From positions 5,499,754 through 5,563,753 of the forward strand of contig NZ_CP040018.1 in NCBI RefSeq assembly GCF_005280255.1: DNA of 64,000 nt, written 5' to 3'. Both the position numbers and the translations under genes were made by a program. The notes under the pieces were generated by a model. That model saw only the letters and a list, made by a program, of their open reading frames with translations. It was not told where the DNA came from and searched no databases. Positions 29,541 to 38,194 of this stretch are shown one piece after another (the stretch's first letter is position 1; the number at the start of each line of letters is the position of its first letter). Source of the DNA: Arthrobacter sp. 24S4-2. Its GTDB lineage: Bacteria; Actinomycetota; Actinomycetes; Actinomycetales; Micrococcaceae.

Positions 29541-31529
29541 CTACCCCGCCGCGGTCAGGAATTCCTTGAGCAACGGGCCCGAGGTCGTGGCCCCCAGGCC
29601 ACCTTCCTCGACGAACACGGCCACGGCCAGGTCGCCGTGAACGGCCACGATCCAGGCGTGCGTTTTCGGCGGATTTTCGTTGCCGAACTCCGCGGTACCC
29701 GTCTTCGCTCCGACAGGCTCCCCCGGAACGGAGGCCAGGAAACCGGCGTGGCCCGAGGTCACTACGGCACGCATCATGTCAGCCAAGGCGGCCGCTTCTG
29801 CGGCCGTGACGGGTTTTTCCGCCGCTTTCGCCGGCGCCGGAGCGCTGGAGGACGACGGCGCGGAGCCTCCGGCGGACGGGGTTCCTGACTCGGCCGGGGC
29901 TGCGGCACCATTGGCGTCCGCATTCAGCACCAGGGCGGGCGACACGGGGGAGCCCTTGGCCACAGATCCGGCCATCACGGCGGCAGCCAGCGGGGACAGG
30001 AGAACCTTGCCCTGGCCGATCATGGAGGCGGCGTGTTCAGTGCCTTCGGCTTCGCCCGGAACCGAGCCCAGGAAAGCGTCAGCTCCCAGCCCCGGCGCCT
30101 CAACGGCAACACCGAGCGACGTTGCTGCTGATTCGAGCTGGGCCTGGCTGACGGAATCACGGGCCGCGATGAAGGCAGTGTTGCAGGAGTGCGCAAACGC
30201 ATCCCGCAGGGTGACGGACCCCAGCGAGCCCTCCGGATAGCCCTCTGCGTTCTTGAACGTCCGGCCGTCCACCGTAAGAGTGGGGGTGCACTCGACCTTC
30301 GAGTCCGGCGTCATGCCGTTGCGGATCATGGCAAGCGAGTCCACCATCTTGAACGTCGAGCCCGGGGCATACTGGCCCAGCATGGCCGTGTTGTAGCCGT
30401 TGCTGCCCGGTCCGGAAGCGGCGGCCAGAACCGCACCGCTGGAGGGACGCAGTGCCACGATGGCCGAGGCGGGTCCAACTTCTGCGAGAACGTCTTCCGC
30501 AAGCTGCTGCAGCTTTGGATCCAGGGTGGTTTTCACCGGGGTTCCCGGCTTGATCTCAACCTGGAACAGGGGCCGGCGGCCACTGTTGGGCAACGCCTGC
30601 TTCTCCTCGGCGGTGAGGCCTGCCTTTTCGGCAAAGACCTGGATTCCGTCGGTGCCGCGGAGCTGCGCGTCGTACTGCTGCTGAAGGCCGCCGGTGCCGG
30701 TGGTGTCCCCGGCCTTGAGTGTTCCGCCGGATTTTTCGATTTGCTCGGCATTCGCCTCGGCTGCGGTGCCCAGGAGGGCACGGGCGAAGGTGCGGGTGGG
30801 CGCCAGCGGCTGGTAGTCGGAGATGGACCTGGCGCCGGGAATCTCGGCGATCTGCGCGTCGGTGATGGTCCTGCCGTCCTGGCGCAGGGTGATGGCGGTG
30901 ACGAACGCTTCGGGGCCGGCCGCCTGGACCTGCTGCGTGTAGGCGGCCGGGTCCACTCCGACCAGCTGGGCCAGTTTCGTGGCGGACGCCGCCGGATCGG
31001 CAGCAGCCAGCTTGGGCTTGTCGATTCCGACGTTGACTACCGGCCGGTAGGTGACCAGCTTGGCGTCAGCGGCGCCGAGGATTTCAGCCCGCTGCGGCGA
31101 CTGTGTGGCCATGCCGAGGACTTCGCCGTCAGCCAATTCGGGTGCCAGCAGATCCGGCTTCCACATGGTCAGCCATTTGTCGCCGGACTTCTTCAGTTCG
31201 GCTGACACGGTGTATTTCCACTCCTCGGAGCCGACCTTCCAGCTGTAGTTCAGCGGGACCGTTGCGGTGTCCTTCTCGAGTTTCAACTCGCCGGCTTCAA
31301 CTGCCGGCTTGGCAGGATCGAGCGCCTGGAACACCTCTTTCAGCTGCTCGTTGGCAGCCGCGGCGTCCTTGCCGTCAAAGGCAACGGAGCCCACGTCCAG
31401 CGCCGCCACGGCAGAAGCGAGCTGCTTCGCCGCGTCCTGCGCGCCGGCACGGCCGTCATCGCAGGCCACCACCGATCCGCCAATTATTAGTCCGACAAGT
31501 GCAAGCGAAAGTTTCTGAAAGTTCCCCAC
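29541..31529 (-). CDS. Penicillin-binding protein with MecA-like N-terminal domain
   Basis: Extracytoplasmic peptidoglycan transpeptidase of 662 residues. The N-terminus looks like a lipoprotein signal (SVVAC, Cys23), unlike the usual uncleaved anchor. An NTF2-like MecA N-domain (about 30-145) and a PBP dimerisation region precede the transpeptidase domain. The three active-site motifs are present: STFK with nucleophile Ser391, SCN at 448, and KTGT at 609. It is a class B PBP that forms cross-links in the wall. A low-complexity Ala/Pro/Ser-rich insert (about 555-575) interrupts the transpeptidase region. MecA-like PBPs are widespread in actinobacteria, and the domain alone does not mean beta-lactam resistance. 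The start is GTG at 31529. Confidence 0.88.
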   Translation of the reverse strand: MGNFQKLSLALVGLIIGGSVVACDDGRAGAQDAAKQLASAVAALDVGSVAFDGKDAAAANEQLKEVFQALDPAKPAVEAGELKLEKDTATVPLNYSWKVGSEEWKYTVSAELKKSGDKWLTMWKPDLLAPELADGEVLGMATQSPQRAEILGAADAKLVTYRPVVNVGIDKPKLAAADPAASATKLAQLVGVDPAAYTQQVQAAGPEAFVTAITLRQDGRTITDAQIAEIPGARSISDYQPLAPTRTFARALLGTAAEANAEQIEKSGGTLKAGDTTGTGGLQQQYDAQLRGTDGIQVFAEKAGLTAEEKQALPNSGRRPLFQVEIKPGTPVKTTLDPKLQQLAEDVLAEVGPASAIVALRPSSGAVLAAASGPGSNGYNTAMLGQYAPGSTFKMVDSLAMIRNGMTPDSKVECTPTLTVDGRTFKNAEGYPEGSLGSVTLRDAFAHSCNTAFIAARDSVSQAQLESAATSLGVAVEAPGLGADAFLGSVPGEAEGTEHAASMIGQGKVLLSPLAAAVMAGSVAKGSPVSPALVLNADANGAAAPAESGTPSAGGSAPSSSSAPAPAKAAEKPVTAAEAAALADMMRAVVTSGHAGFLASVPGEPVGAKTGTAEFGNENPPKTHAWIVAVHGDLAVAVFVEEGGLGATTSGPLLKEFLTAAG

Positions 31530-31581
31530 CGCGCCATTATGCCCGTTGACGCGGACAAACTTCTTGTCACAGGGTCATTGC

Positions 31582-31615
31582 CGGAGCCCGACCGCCCCGG
31601 CGGCCCCGGGCTCCG
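31582..31615. terminator. GC-rich hairpin downstream of the second response regulator
   Basis: Perfect 9-base arms CGGAGCCCG (31582-31590) and CGGGCTCCG (31607-31615) surround a 16-base GC-rich loop in the 124-bp gap after the regulator gene. No T tract is present, so it is a weak terminator candidate. Confidence 0.4.
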
Positions 31616-31653
31616 CCCACTCAGCCAGCGGTGACAGCTGTGGCGGTGGTCCT

Positions 31654-32310
31654 TCAGGCGGGGCGGATGATTCTGCGCTGCGCGGCGACCGAAATCGCGG
31701 CAGTGCGGTTGTCCACGCCGAGTTTCGTGTAGATGTGCACCAGGTGTGTCTTGACCGTGGCCTCGGAAATAAACAGTTGCCGGGCGATGGTGCGGTTCGG
31801 CAATCCGGTGGACAGCAGCTGCAGCAATTGGATTTCCCGCACCGAAAGGGCCGGTTCGGGATTCCGGATCCGGCCCATCAGCCTGGCCGCCACCTCGGGC
31901 GCCAGTGCCGTGTGGCCCGACGCCGCCATCAGGACCGCCTGGCGGATTTGCCCGGGCGGCGCATCCTTGAGCATGTACCCGCTGGCACCGGCTTCGACGG
32001 CGGTGAGGATATCGGCGTCGGAATCATAGGTGGTGAGGATCAGCACCGGCGGGGGCGGCGTTCCGGCCTCGCCCGCCTTGATTTTCTCGGTGGCCACGAC
32101 ACCGTCCATGCCCGAACCCATTTGCAGGTCCATGAGGACAACATCTACGGGCTCTCCCAGGGTGTTGAGCCTGGAGAGCTGGGCCAGTGCAGAGGCGCCG
32201 TCACCTGCTTCTGCGGCCACAGTAATGCCTTCGAAATCGCTCAGCATGGCGCGGAGCCCGGCCCGGACCACCGGGTGGTCGTCCACCAGCAGGATGCGGA
32301 TTCCGGTCAT
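31654..32310 (-). CDS. NarL/LuxR-family response regulator
   Basis: Response regulator of 218 residues. The receiver domain has the acidic pocket at LLVDDHP, the phospho-acceptor Asp in VDVVLMDLQMG and switch residue Lys in MLKDAPP. The C-terminal LuxR helix-turn-helix (LSVREIQLLQLLSTGLPNRTIARQL ... VKTHLVHIYTKL) is complete. It overlaps the kinase gene by 4 bp. The divergent ABC exporter at 33812 starts about 200 bp beyond the kinase gene, and the gap between them carries a perfect palindrome, so that exporter is the likely target. Confidence 0.9.
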   Translation of the reverse strand: MTGIRILLVDDHPVVRAGLRAMLSDFEGITVAAEAGDGASALAQLSRLNTLGEPVDVVLMDLQMGSGMDGVVATEKIKAGEAGTPPPPVLILTTYDSDADILTAVEAGASGYMLKDAPPGQIRQAVLMAASGHTALAPEVAARLMGRIRNPEPALSVREIQLLQLLSTGLPNRTIARQLFISEATVKTHLVHIYTKLGVDNRTAAISVAAQRRIIRPA

Positions 32311-33608
32311 TGCCGTTCTCCGCTCTTCGGTTCCCCGGCCGCCGCGCCAGGTTCCAGCAGCGGGAGCCGGATGGCCACCACCGTTCCCTCACCCGGCGCG
32401 GACTCGACGTCCAGTGTTCCGGCCAGCGCCGCCACCCGTTCCCGAAGGGACCGGAGGCCGTACCCGGAGCCGTCCGTCCGGGCGGAGGTTCCGCCGGCTT
32501 CCGCCGCCTCCGGCCGGAACCCGACGCCGTCGTCGTAAATGTCCATGGCCACTTCGGTACCCATAAAGGACAGGGTCACGACGGCGTTGCTTGCCTTCGC
32601 ATGGACCCACACATTCGCAAGGCTCGCCTGCGCGGCGCGAAGGAGAGTGGTGGAGTACGGGTTCGGGAGCTCCACGGGTGTGCCTTCGAGGTCGAAGCGG
32701 CAACGAAGCCCCGCCCCGCGTGCCGCCGCCTCAGCCTCGGTCTTTTCGCAAAGCCTGCGAAGGCTGCCTGCCAGGGACATCTGCTCCAGCTCCGGGGATT
32801 GCAGGCCGCGGACAAAGTTGCGCGCCTCGGCAAGATTCGCGGACGCCGTTTTCTGCACTGTCCGGAGCCGATCGCGGGCGGCTGCCGTGTCGCCGCCGTC
32901 GAGCGCCTTCTCGGCCGCACGGCCCATCAGCACAATGCTGGAAAAACCTTGGGCAAGCGTGTCGTGTATTTCGCGCGCCAGCCGCGCCCGCTCAGTCAGG
33001 GTTCCGGCCGCGTGCTGGCTGCGGGCGAGTTCCCCGCGCGTCCGGCGCAGCTCCTCGGCCGCCAGCCTCTGGTTTTCCGCCTCAAGATACAGCGCGCGGT
33101 ACGCAGGGCCCGTAATCACGGCGAAGGCTGCACCGAACACCGGCCCCAGCACCATGGGCAGCTCCAGCCCCGGACCGGCATTTCCACGGTTGTGGAACCA
33201 GAGAGCCACGACAACCAGCACGGTGGACACCGCAATCACTGGCAGCGCCACACGTCGCGGCAGCACGTGGAGCTGCAGGAAGAAGAGCGGAAAGGCCAGC
33301 CAGACGAAGTCCGCGCTGGCCCAGATGAGCACCAGCCACAGGAGTGAGACGGCACCCAGCCACCATCGTGCATAGGGTGCGGGGTCAAAGCGACTTGCGT
33401 CGGTGGAATGGCGCTTCTCCAGGACAGTGCCAACCAGGTAGACGGTGGCGAGCAGCAGCGCAAGTGCCAGAGCCGGCCAGCCCGACGGTACCGGACCGGA
33501 CATCAGCACCCGTGCCATGGCCACAAGAAGCAGGGCAGCGAAGCCCACATGGAGGCTGAGCCTCAGGAGCCGCAGAATGATGGCGGAACCGCTGGATTCG
33601 CCGTGCAT
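32307..33608 (-). CDS. Sensor histidine kinase (HisKA_3)
   Basis: Sensor kinase of 433 residues with about six hydrophobic segments in the first 190 residues and no external domain. The phosphoacceptor block is RLAREIHDTLAQGFSSIVLMG. The ATPase domain has QASLANVWVHA as N-box and IYDDGVGF as G1-box; GYGLRSLRERVAALAG closes it. ATG 33608 is preceded by GAGG. It is cotranscribed with the regulator at 31654 and divergent from the ABC exporter genes, an arrangement like bacteriocin- or antibiotic-sensing modules. Confidence 0.88.
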   Translation of the reverse strand: MHGESSGSAIILRLLRLSLHVGFAALLLVAMARVLMSGPVPSGWPALALALLLATVYLVGTVLEKRHSTDASRFDPAPYARWWLGAVSLLWLVLIWASADFVWLAFPLFFLQLHVLPRRVALPVIAVSTVLVVVALWFHNRGNAGPGLELPMVLGPVFGAAFAVITGPAYRALYLEAENQRLAAEELRRTRGELARSQHAAGTLTERARLAREIHDTLAQGFSSIVLMGRAAEKALDGGDTAAARDRLRTVQKTASANLAEARNFVRGLQSPELEQMSLAGSLRRLCEKTEAEAAARGAGLRCRFDLEGTPVELPNPYSTTLLRAAQASLANVWVHAKASNAVVTLSFMGTEVAMDIYDDGVGFRPEAAEAGGTSARTDGSGYGLRSLRERVAALAGTLDVESAPGEGTVVAIRLPLLEPGAAAGEPKSGERQ

Positions 33609-33686
33609 CAACAAGTTCCTCGCATCAATCCAGCGTATCCGCCGCGGCCTTCGTTCCTGGGCGAAAAGGAACGCCAAGGGCGGAAA

Positions 33687-33702
33687 TCAACCTTTTGGTT
33701 GA
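33687..33702. promoter_or_regulatory. Palindromic operator candidate between kinase and ABC exporter
   Basis: TCAACCTTTTGGTTGA is a perfect 6-4-6 inverted repeat placed between the divergent kinase (33608) and exporter (33812) starts. A second inverted repeat, CGTTCCT/AGGAACG, lies at 33652-33673. NarL-type regulators bind such short inverted repeats, so either could be the site of the adjacent regulator. Confidence 0.5.
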
Positions 33703-33811
33703 GCCGCTGTTCCATCCCGCGTCTTCAATGGATCCACCTGGCTGCCGATGTGCGCTGCCCGGCGCGGCGGAAGAGTGGAAGGAAGACAACACCCGCCACG
33801 AAAGGAACCCC

Positions 33812-34924
33812 GTGTTTCTCGCCATTCGCGATCTCCGCTTTGCCAAAGGACGCTTTGCCCTGATGGCAGCTGTCGTCGCCCTAATCACCTTTCTTCTTGT
33901 GATGCTCTCGGGACTGACCGCCGGTCTCGGAAACCAGTCGACGTCGGCGGTCGCCGGACTGCCTGCCGATCAGCTCGTGTTCGGTGCCCCCGCAGGCACT
34001 CCAGCCAAAGCATCCTTCACAGAGTCAGAAGTAACCCGGGACCAGCTTGCCGCCTGGGCCGGCCGGGCCGGCGTTTCCGGAGTGGAGGCGCTTGGCATAA
34101 GCCAGGTCCGGGCGAAGGCCTCCGGCTCAGCCGGAGAGCCCGGCGGCACCGCAAACGTGGCAGTCTTTGGATCGGGCAACGGATTGTCCGCGGACCCGCC
34201 AGGCGGCCTTCTGCACGGTAAGCCGGCTGACGGCACTGTGGTGGTGGGCCGGGCCCTTGCCGGCGAACTGCATCTGAGCACCGGTAGCTCCCTCGTGGTG
34301 GGTGGAATCGAGTTGGCCGTTGCCGGCATCGTCCCGGACCAGTGGTATTCACATACCGGCGTCGTCTGGACGTCGCTGGATGACTGGCGTCAACTGGCCC
34401 GCGCAGGCAACAGTTCCCTCGGCACTGTGCTGGCCGTGACGTTCGACGCCGGTTCACAGGTTGATCTGGCAGCTGCCAACGCGGAGGCCGGGACAGTCAG
34501 TGCCACCCGGGAAGGTTCGTTTCAGGCCCTCGGTTCCTTCCGGAGCGAAAACGGGTCACTGATGCTGATGCAGGCGTTCCTGTACGGAATCTCGGCCCTC
34601 GTCATCGTTGCGTTCCTGACGGTGTGGACCGTGCAGCGGACCCGGGACATTGCCGTGATCAAGGCCATGGGAGGATCCCCGGGCTACGTGCTCCGCGATG
34701 CGCTGGTGCAGGCCGTCATCGTGCTGGCCGCCGGCACAGCCGCAGGTGGCGGACTAGGCCTGATCGGCGGATTCCTTGCGGCAAAGGCTGCCCCGTTCCT
34801 GATCACACCCGCCACCACGCTTGTGCCCGTTGCGGGTGTCCTGTTCCTGGGACTCGCGGGGGCAGCGCTGGCCGTTCGCGGTGTCACCCGGGTCGATCCC
34901 CTGCTTGCTCTCGGCGGCAACTAA
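33812..34924 (+). CDS. ABC transporter permease (DevC / FtsX-like)
   Basis: Membrane subunit of 370 residues with the MacB/FtsX layout. There is one N-terminal helix (FALMAAVVALITFLLVMLSGL), a large extracytoplasmic domain (about 50-240), then three helices at the C-terminus (about 255-355). The motif VIKAMGGSPGYVLRDALVQ just before the second last helices is typical of this superfamily. It forms an exporter or extractor with the ATPase 39 bp downstream. GTG 33812 is chosen for AAAGGA upstream and because relatives begin (M)FLAIRDLRFAKGRF. In cyanobacteria the DevBCA relative exports glycolipids; here the substrate is unknown. Confidence 0.85.
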   Translation: MFLAIRDLRFAKGRFALMAAVVALITFLLVMLSGLTAGLGNQSTSAVAGLPADQLVFGAPAGTPAKASFTESEVTRDQLAAWAGRAGVSGVEALGISQVRAKASGSAGEPGGTANVAVFGSGNGLSADPPGGLLHGKPADGTVVVGRALAGELHLSTGSSLVVGGIELAVAGIVPDQWYSHTGVVWTSLDDWRQLARAGNSSLGTVLAVTFDAGSQVDLAAANAEAGTVSATREGSFQALGSFRSENGSLMLMQAFLYGISALVIVAFLTVWTVQRTRDIAVIKAMGGSPGYVLRDALVQAVIVLAAGTAAGGGLGLIGGFLAAKAAPFLITPATTLVPVAGVLFLGLAGAALAVRGVTRVDPLLALGGN

Positions 34925-34963
34925 CTAATTCTCGGGAAAAACATTCCTCGAAAGGAATATTCA

Positions 34964-35677
34964 TTGGACACCCTGCTCAACCTCTCCGACGTGACCCTCG
35001 AGTATCCGGACGGAGACGGCACGCTCAAGGCGCTGGACCGGGTCAGCCTTGACCTCGGCGCAGGCGAGTTCCTGGCCCTGGTGGGACCTTCGGGGTCCGG
35101 AAAGTCCTCCATGCTGGCGGTCTCTGCGGCACTCATCCGCCCCACTTCCGGCACGGTGACCATCAACGGCCAGCAGGCCACGGACCTGCGGGACGCTGAG
35201 CTGACAGCGCTGCGCCGGGAGAAGGTGGGCATCATTTTCCAGCAGCCCAACCTCTTGCCCTCCCTGACTGCGGTCGAACAGCTCCTCCTGGCCGACCACC
35301 TGCGCGGGAAGCCCCTGACTGCGGCCCGCAGGCGCGCGGACGGGCTTCTGGACGTGGTCGGACTGGGCCCGGTCCGGGACAAACGCCCGCATCAGCTGTC
35401 CGGGGGACAGCGTCAGCGCGTTAACATTGCCCGCGCCCTTATGGGCAGCCCTGCGGTCCTGCTCGTGGACGAACCGACGGCTGCCCTGGACCACGCGCGG
35501 AGCGGCGACATTGTCCGGCTGCTGCGCAAGGTTACTGACGAATTCCGGCTGGCCACGGTGATGGTCACGCACGACACGGAGTTCGTGCCGCTGACGGATG
35601 CCGTAGCCGTCATGCGGGATGGACGGATCTCCGCCCTTCAGCCTCCCAGCAGCGATCCTTCCCGGGCGTCGTCGTAG
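34964..35677 (+). CDS. ABC transporter ATP-binding protein (DevA / LolD-like)
   Basis: ATPase of 237 residues pairing with the MacB-type permease. Walker A is GPSGSGKSS, the Q-loop lies in IIFQQPNLLPSLT, the signature is LSGGQRQRVNIARAL, and Walker B is VLLVDEPTAALD with the H-loop in MVTHD. The start appears to be the rare TTG at 34964, seven bases after AAAGGA; no ATG or GTG is better placed. The 3' end overlaps the convergent HxlR gene by 40 bp (35638-35677). Confidence 0.88.
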   Translation: MDTLLNLSDVTLEYPDGDGTLKALDRVSLDLGAGEFLALVGPSGSGKSSMLAVSAALIRPTSGTVTINGQQATDLRDAELTALRREKVGIIFQQPNLLPSLTAVEQLLLADHLRGKPLTAARRRADGLLDVVGLGPVRDKRPHQLSGGQRQRVNIARALMGSPAVLLVDEPTAALDHARSGDIVRLLRKVTDEFRLATVMVTHDTEFVPLTDAVAVMRDGRISALQPPSSDPSRASS

Positions 35678-36042
35678 GCGTCCCTCGCGTCGAGAATGCT
35701 GGGCACGTTCGTCTCCGCCCACTCCCGGAGCACACTCAGCGGACCCAGCAGGGACTGCCCCAGCTCAGTCAGCTGGTAGTCGACCCGCGGCGGGACCTGA
35801 GCGAACACGGTCCTGGTGATCAAGCCGTCCCTCTCAAGGGTCCGCAGTGTCTGGGTCAGGACCTTGGGCGTTATCACGTTGACGCTCTGGCGCAGTTCAG
35901 AGAACCGCACGGGACCGTCGGCAAGAACCTGGACCACCAGCGAGGCCCACTTGTCGCCGATCCGCTGGAAAACAATCCGTGACGGACACTTCGGATCCAT
36001 AATGTCGGCACCCCATGGCGTGGTATCCAATCGGTAACTCAC
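35638..36042 (-). CDS. HxlR-family transcriptional regulator
   Basis: Winged-helix regulator of 134 residues (120 if ATG 36000 is used). The family features are the cysteine in KCPSRIVFQRIGDKWASL, the recognition region RFSELRQSVNVITPKVLTQTLRTLERDGLI, and the wing VPPRVDYQLTELG. HxlR proteins often sense reactive electrophiles or quinones, some through that single cysteine. It is divergent from an NAD(P)-binding oxidoreductase gene, a standard regulator-target pairing, with a palindrome between them. The GTG start at 36042 has AAGGA only a base away, so the exact start is uncertain. Confidence 0.85.
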   Translation of the reverse strand: MSYRLDTTPWGADIMDPKCPSRIVFQRIGDKWASLVVQVLADGPVRFSELRQSVNVITPKVLTQTLRTLERDGLITRTVFAQVPPRVDYQLTELGQSLLGPLSVLREWAETNVPSILDARDAYDDAREGSLLGG

Positions 36043-36059
36043 TTCCTTCGCAGCTCTAG

Positions 36060-36074
36060 GTATCCTATAGATAC
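36060..36074. promoter_or_regulatory. HxlR operator candidate
   Basis: GTATC (36060-36064) and GATAC (36070-36074) form an inverted repeat with a 5-base centre, in the 67-bp divergent region. Known HxlR-family operators are short inverted repeats of this kind, some containing GTATC half-sites. Binding here would cover both promoters. Confidence 0.5.
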
Positions 36075-36109
36075 TGTGAGTTTCAACGGTACCCAATACA
36101 AGGAGCGAG

Positions 36110-36742
36110 ATGAGAATCGCAGTGTATGGCGCCACGGGCATGGTCGGCGGACAGATCGTCAAAGAGTCCCTGCGGCGGGGACACGAGGTAACTGCCATTT
36201 CCCGTACTGGCGCGGCAGTTCGGGGCGCCGTTGCCCGGAGCGCCGAACTGGCTGATGTGCGGACGTTCACACGGGTGGCTGAGGACCACGACGCCGTTGT
36301 GTTGGCGACGGTTCCCAGCCGCGCCGGCGGCGATCACGGCGAATGGCTGGGCGCAATGAGGGCGGCGTTCGGCAATGCCGCCGGCACCCGGCTGTTGGTG
36401 GTGGGCGGAGCCGGGTCTTTGGAAATCAACGGGGTTCGCCTTTGCGAATCCCCCAATTTCCCCGAACCTTACCGGCCAGAGGCCCGTACCATGGCCGCCG
36501 CCTACGATGAGATCAGGTCGGCCCCGGAGGCCCTCAACTGGACCATGCTGGCGCCGGCGCCCGTCATGCAGCCGGGACGGCGCACGGGGACCTACGTAAC
36601 GGCGGACGATTCACCCGCCGGCCACTCCATCTCCACCGAGGACTTTGCCGTGGCGATGCTGGATGAGCTGGAGAAACCGGCCCACCCCCGCTCCAGGTTC
36701 ACTGTGGCCAACACTGTTCCTGGCAACGATCGGCTCGACTAG
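36110..36742 (+). CDS. NAD(P)-binding oxidoreductase (NmrA/epimerase-like)
   Basis: Cytoplasmic Rossmann-fold protein of 210 residues. GATGMVGGQIV at residues 7-17 is the dinucleotide loop, and LLVVGGAGSLEI lies after the fourth strand. There is no YxxxK catalytic pair, so it belongs to the atypical short-chain/NmrA-like group rather than classical epimerases. It may reduce a quinone or aldehyde, or only sense the redox cofactor. The start has AAGGAG upstream. The divergent HxlR regulator and the palindrome between them suggest induction by an electrophile. Confidence 0.85.
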   Translation: MRIAVYGATGMVGGQIVKESLRRGHEVTAISRTGAAVRGAVARSAELADVRTFTRVAEDHDAVVLATVPSRAGGDHGEWLGAMRAAFGNAAGTRLLVVGGAGSLEINGVRLCESPNFPEPYRPEARTMAAAYDEIRSAPEALNWTMLAPAPVMQPGRRTGTYVTADDSPAGHSISTEDFAVAMLDELEKPAHPRSRFTVANTVPGNDRLD

Positions 36743-36754
36743 CTTCAGTACGGG

Positions 36755-38194
36755 CTAACGGCTAAGACTGGGCACAGGAAGCCCGAATATGTCCTTCAAG
36801 GCATACCTCGCGGCGTGGTATCCGGGCATTCCGGTGACTCCTGGCCCCGGCGGGGTGGACGAGGAGCACAGGTACACACCCGCCACGGGCGTGCGCCACG
36901 GTACGGGGCTGACCACCGGACGCTGGATCAGGCCCCGGAGGTCCATAAGACCCGCAGCGAAGTCTCCGCCGACGTAGTTCTGGTTGTAGTCGGCCAGCCC
37001 GGCCGCCGTCGTCACCTGGACCTGGACCACCAGGTCCCGGAAGCCCGGCGCGAACCGCTCAAGCTGGGCCGTAACGGCTCCTGCCATGTCAACCGTCGAA
37101 CCGGCCGGAACGTGGCAGTACGTCCAAAGGATATGGCGCCCGTCCGGAGCGCGGGAGGCATCAAACCGTGACGGCTGGGACACCAGGACGTAGGGCCTCT
37201 CGGGGTGCCGGCCGGAGGCCACCACGTTTTCCGCCTGGGCCATCTCCGCCCGGGTGCCCCCCACATGGACGGTCCCGGCATCAGCCAGTCCAGCGGCCTG
37301 CCAGGGAACCGGTTCCTGGAGGATGAAGTCCACCTTGCAGGCGGCGTTTCCGAACCGAAAGGACTCCAGCGAGCGGCGGTAGCCGGCGGGCAGCCTGTTA
37401 CCGGTCAGCCTGAGCAGAGCCGGCGGCGCGATGTCCAGCAGGGTGGCCCTGGCTGGCGGCAACTCATCAAGCGAATCGATCCGCCGTCCTGTTTCGACGG
37501 TTCCGCCGTGTGCTTCGATATCTTCAACCATGGCACGGGCGATGGACGCGGACCCGCCCACCGGAATCGGCCAGCCCTGCGCGTGCGCCAGCATCCCAAG
37601 CATGAGCCCGGCACCCGCAGGTGCCAGCGACGGCAAACGGCCCACGGAGTGCGCTGCAGCACCGGTCAGCAGCGCCGGCGCCAGATCCTCCCGGAACCTC
37701 ATTCCCCACGCCGGTGAGCCCTGCTCGAGCGTCCGCAGACCGAACAGGATGGCTGCAAGCGGGTCGTGCGGGATCCGCAGAAGCTGGTTGAGCGTGAAGT
37801 CGGCTATGCCGTTTACCCGGCGCACGAGGGGAGCCATCAGGCGGTGGTACGCCCCGCCGTCGCGTCCCAGCCCGGCGGCCGTCCGGTCCAGTGAGCGGTA
37901 CGCCAGAGCGGCCCGGCCGCCGTCCAGGGGCGTCCCGAAGGAAAGCTCCGGCGTGACGAGGTCAATTCGCCGGGACAGTTCGAACGCCCGGAAGAACGGC
38001 GAAGCCAAGGCCATCGGATGCACCGCCGAACAAATATCGTGGAGATGGCCCGGCTGCATGAGTTCGGACGTCCGGAGGCCGCCGCCCGGAGTTTCTGCCG
38101 CTTCGTAGACGTGGACGCCAAGGCCGGCACGGGCCATCGTCACCGCGGCGGCAAGTCCGTTCGGTCCGGAGCCGACGACGGCGACGTCAGGCAT
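36755..38194 (-). CDS. FAD-dependent oxidoreductase, phytoene-desaturase-like
   Basis: Flavoprotein of 479 residues. The N-terminal dinucleotide motif VGSGPNGLAAAVTMARAG and the flavin block ETPGGGLRTSELMQPGHLHDICS define the amine-oxidase/phytoene-desaturase superfamily. The C-terminal FAD motif VYLCSSSTPPGPGVTGMPGYHAA is present. Family members act on carotenoids, amines or other lipids. No carotenoid genes lie nearby, so the substrate is open. The start overlaps the preceding glycosyltransferase gene by 8 bp. The start methionine directly opens the FAD fold, so the coordinate is well supported. Confidence 0.85.
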   Translation of the reverse strand: MPDVAVVGSGPNGLAAAVTMARAGLGVHVYEAAETPGGGLRTSELMQPGHLHDICSAVHPMALASPFFRAFELSRRIDLVTPELSFGTPLDGGRAALAYRSLDRTAAGLGRDGGAYHRLMAPLVRRVNGIADFTLNQLLRIPHDPLAAILFGLRTLEQGSPAWGMRFREDLAPALLTGAAAHSVGRLPSLAPAGAGLMLGMLAHAQGWPIPVGGSASIARAMVEDIEAHGGTVETGRRIDSLDELPPARATLLDIAPPALLRLTGNRLPAGYRRSLESFRFGNAACKVDFILQEPVPWQAAGLADAGTVHVGGTRAEMAQAENVVASGRHPERPYVLVSQPSRFDASRAPDGRHILWTYCHVPAGSTVDMAGAVTAQLERFAPGFRDLVVQVQVTTAAGLADYNQNYVGGDFAAGLMDLRGLIQRPVVSPVPWRTPVAGVYLCSSSTPPGPGVTGMPGYHAARYALKDIFGLPVPSLSR

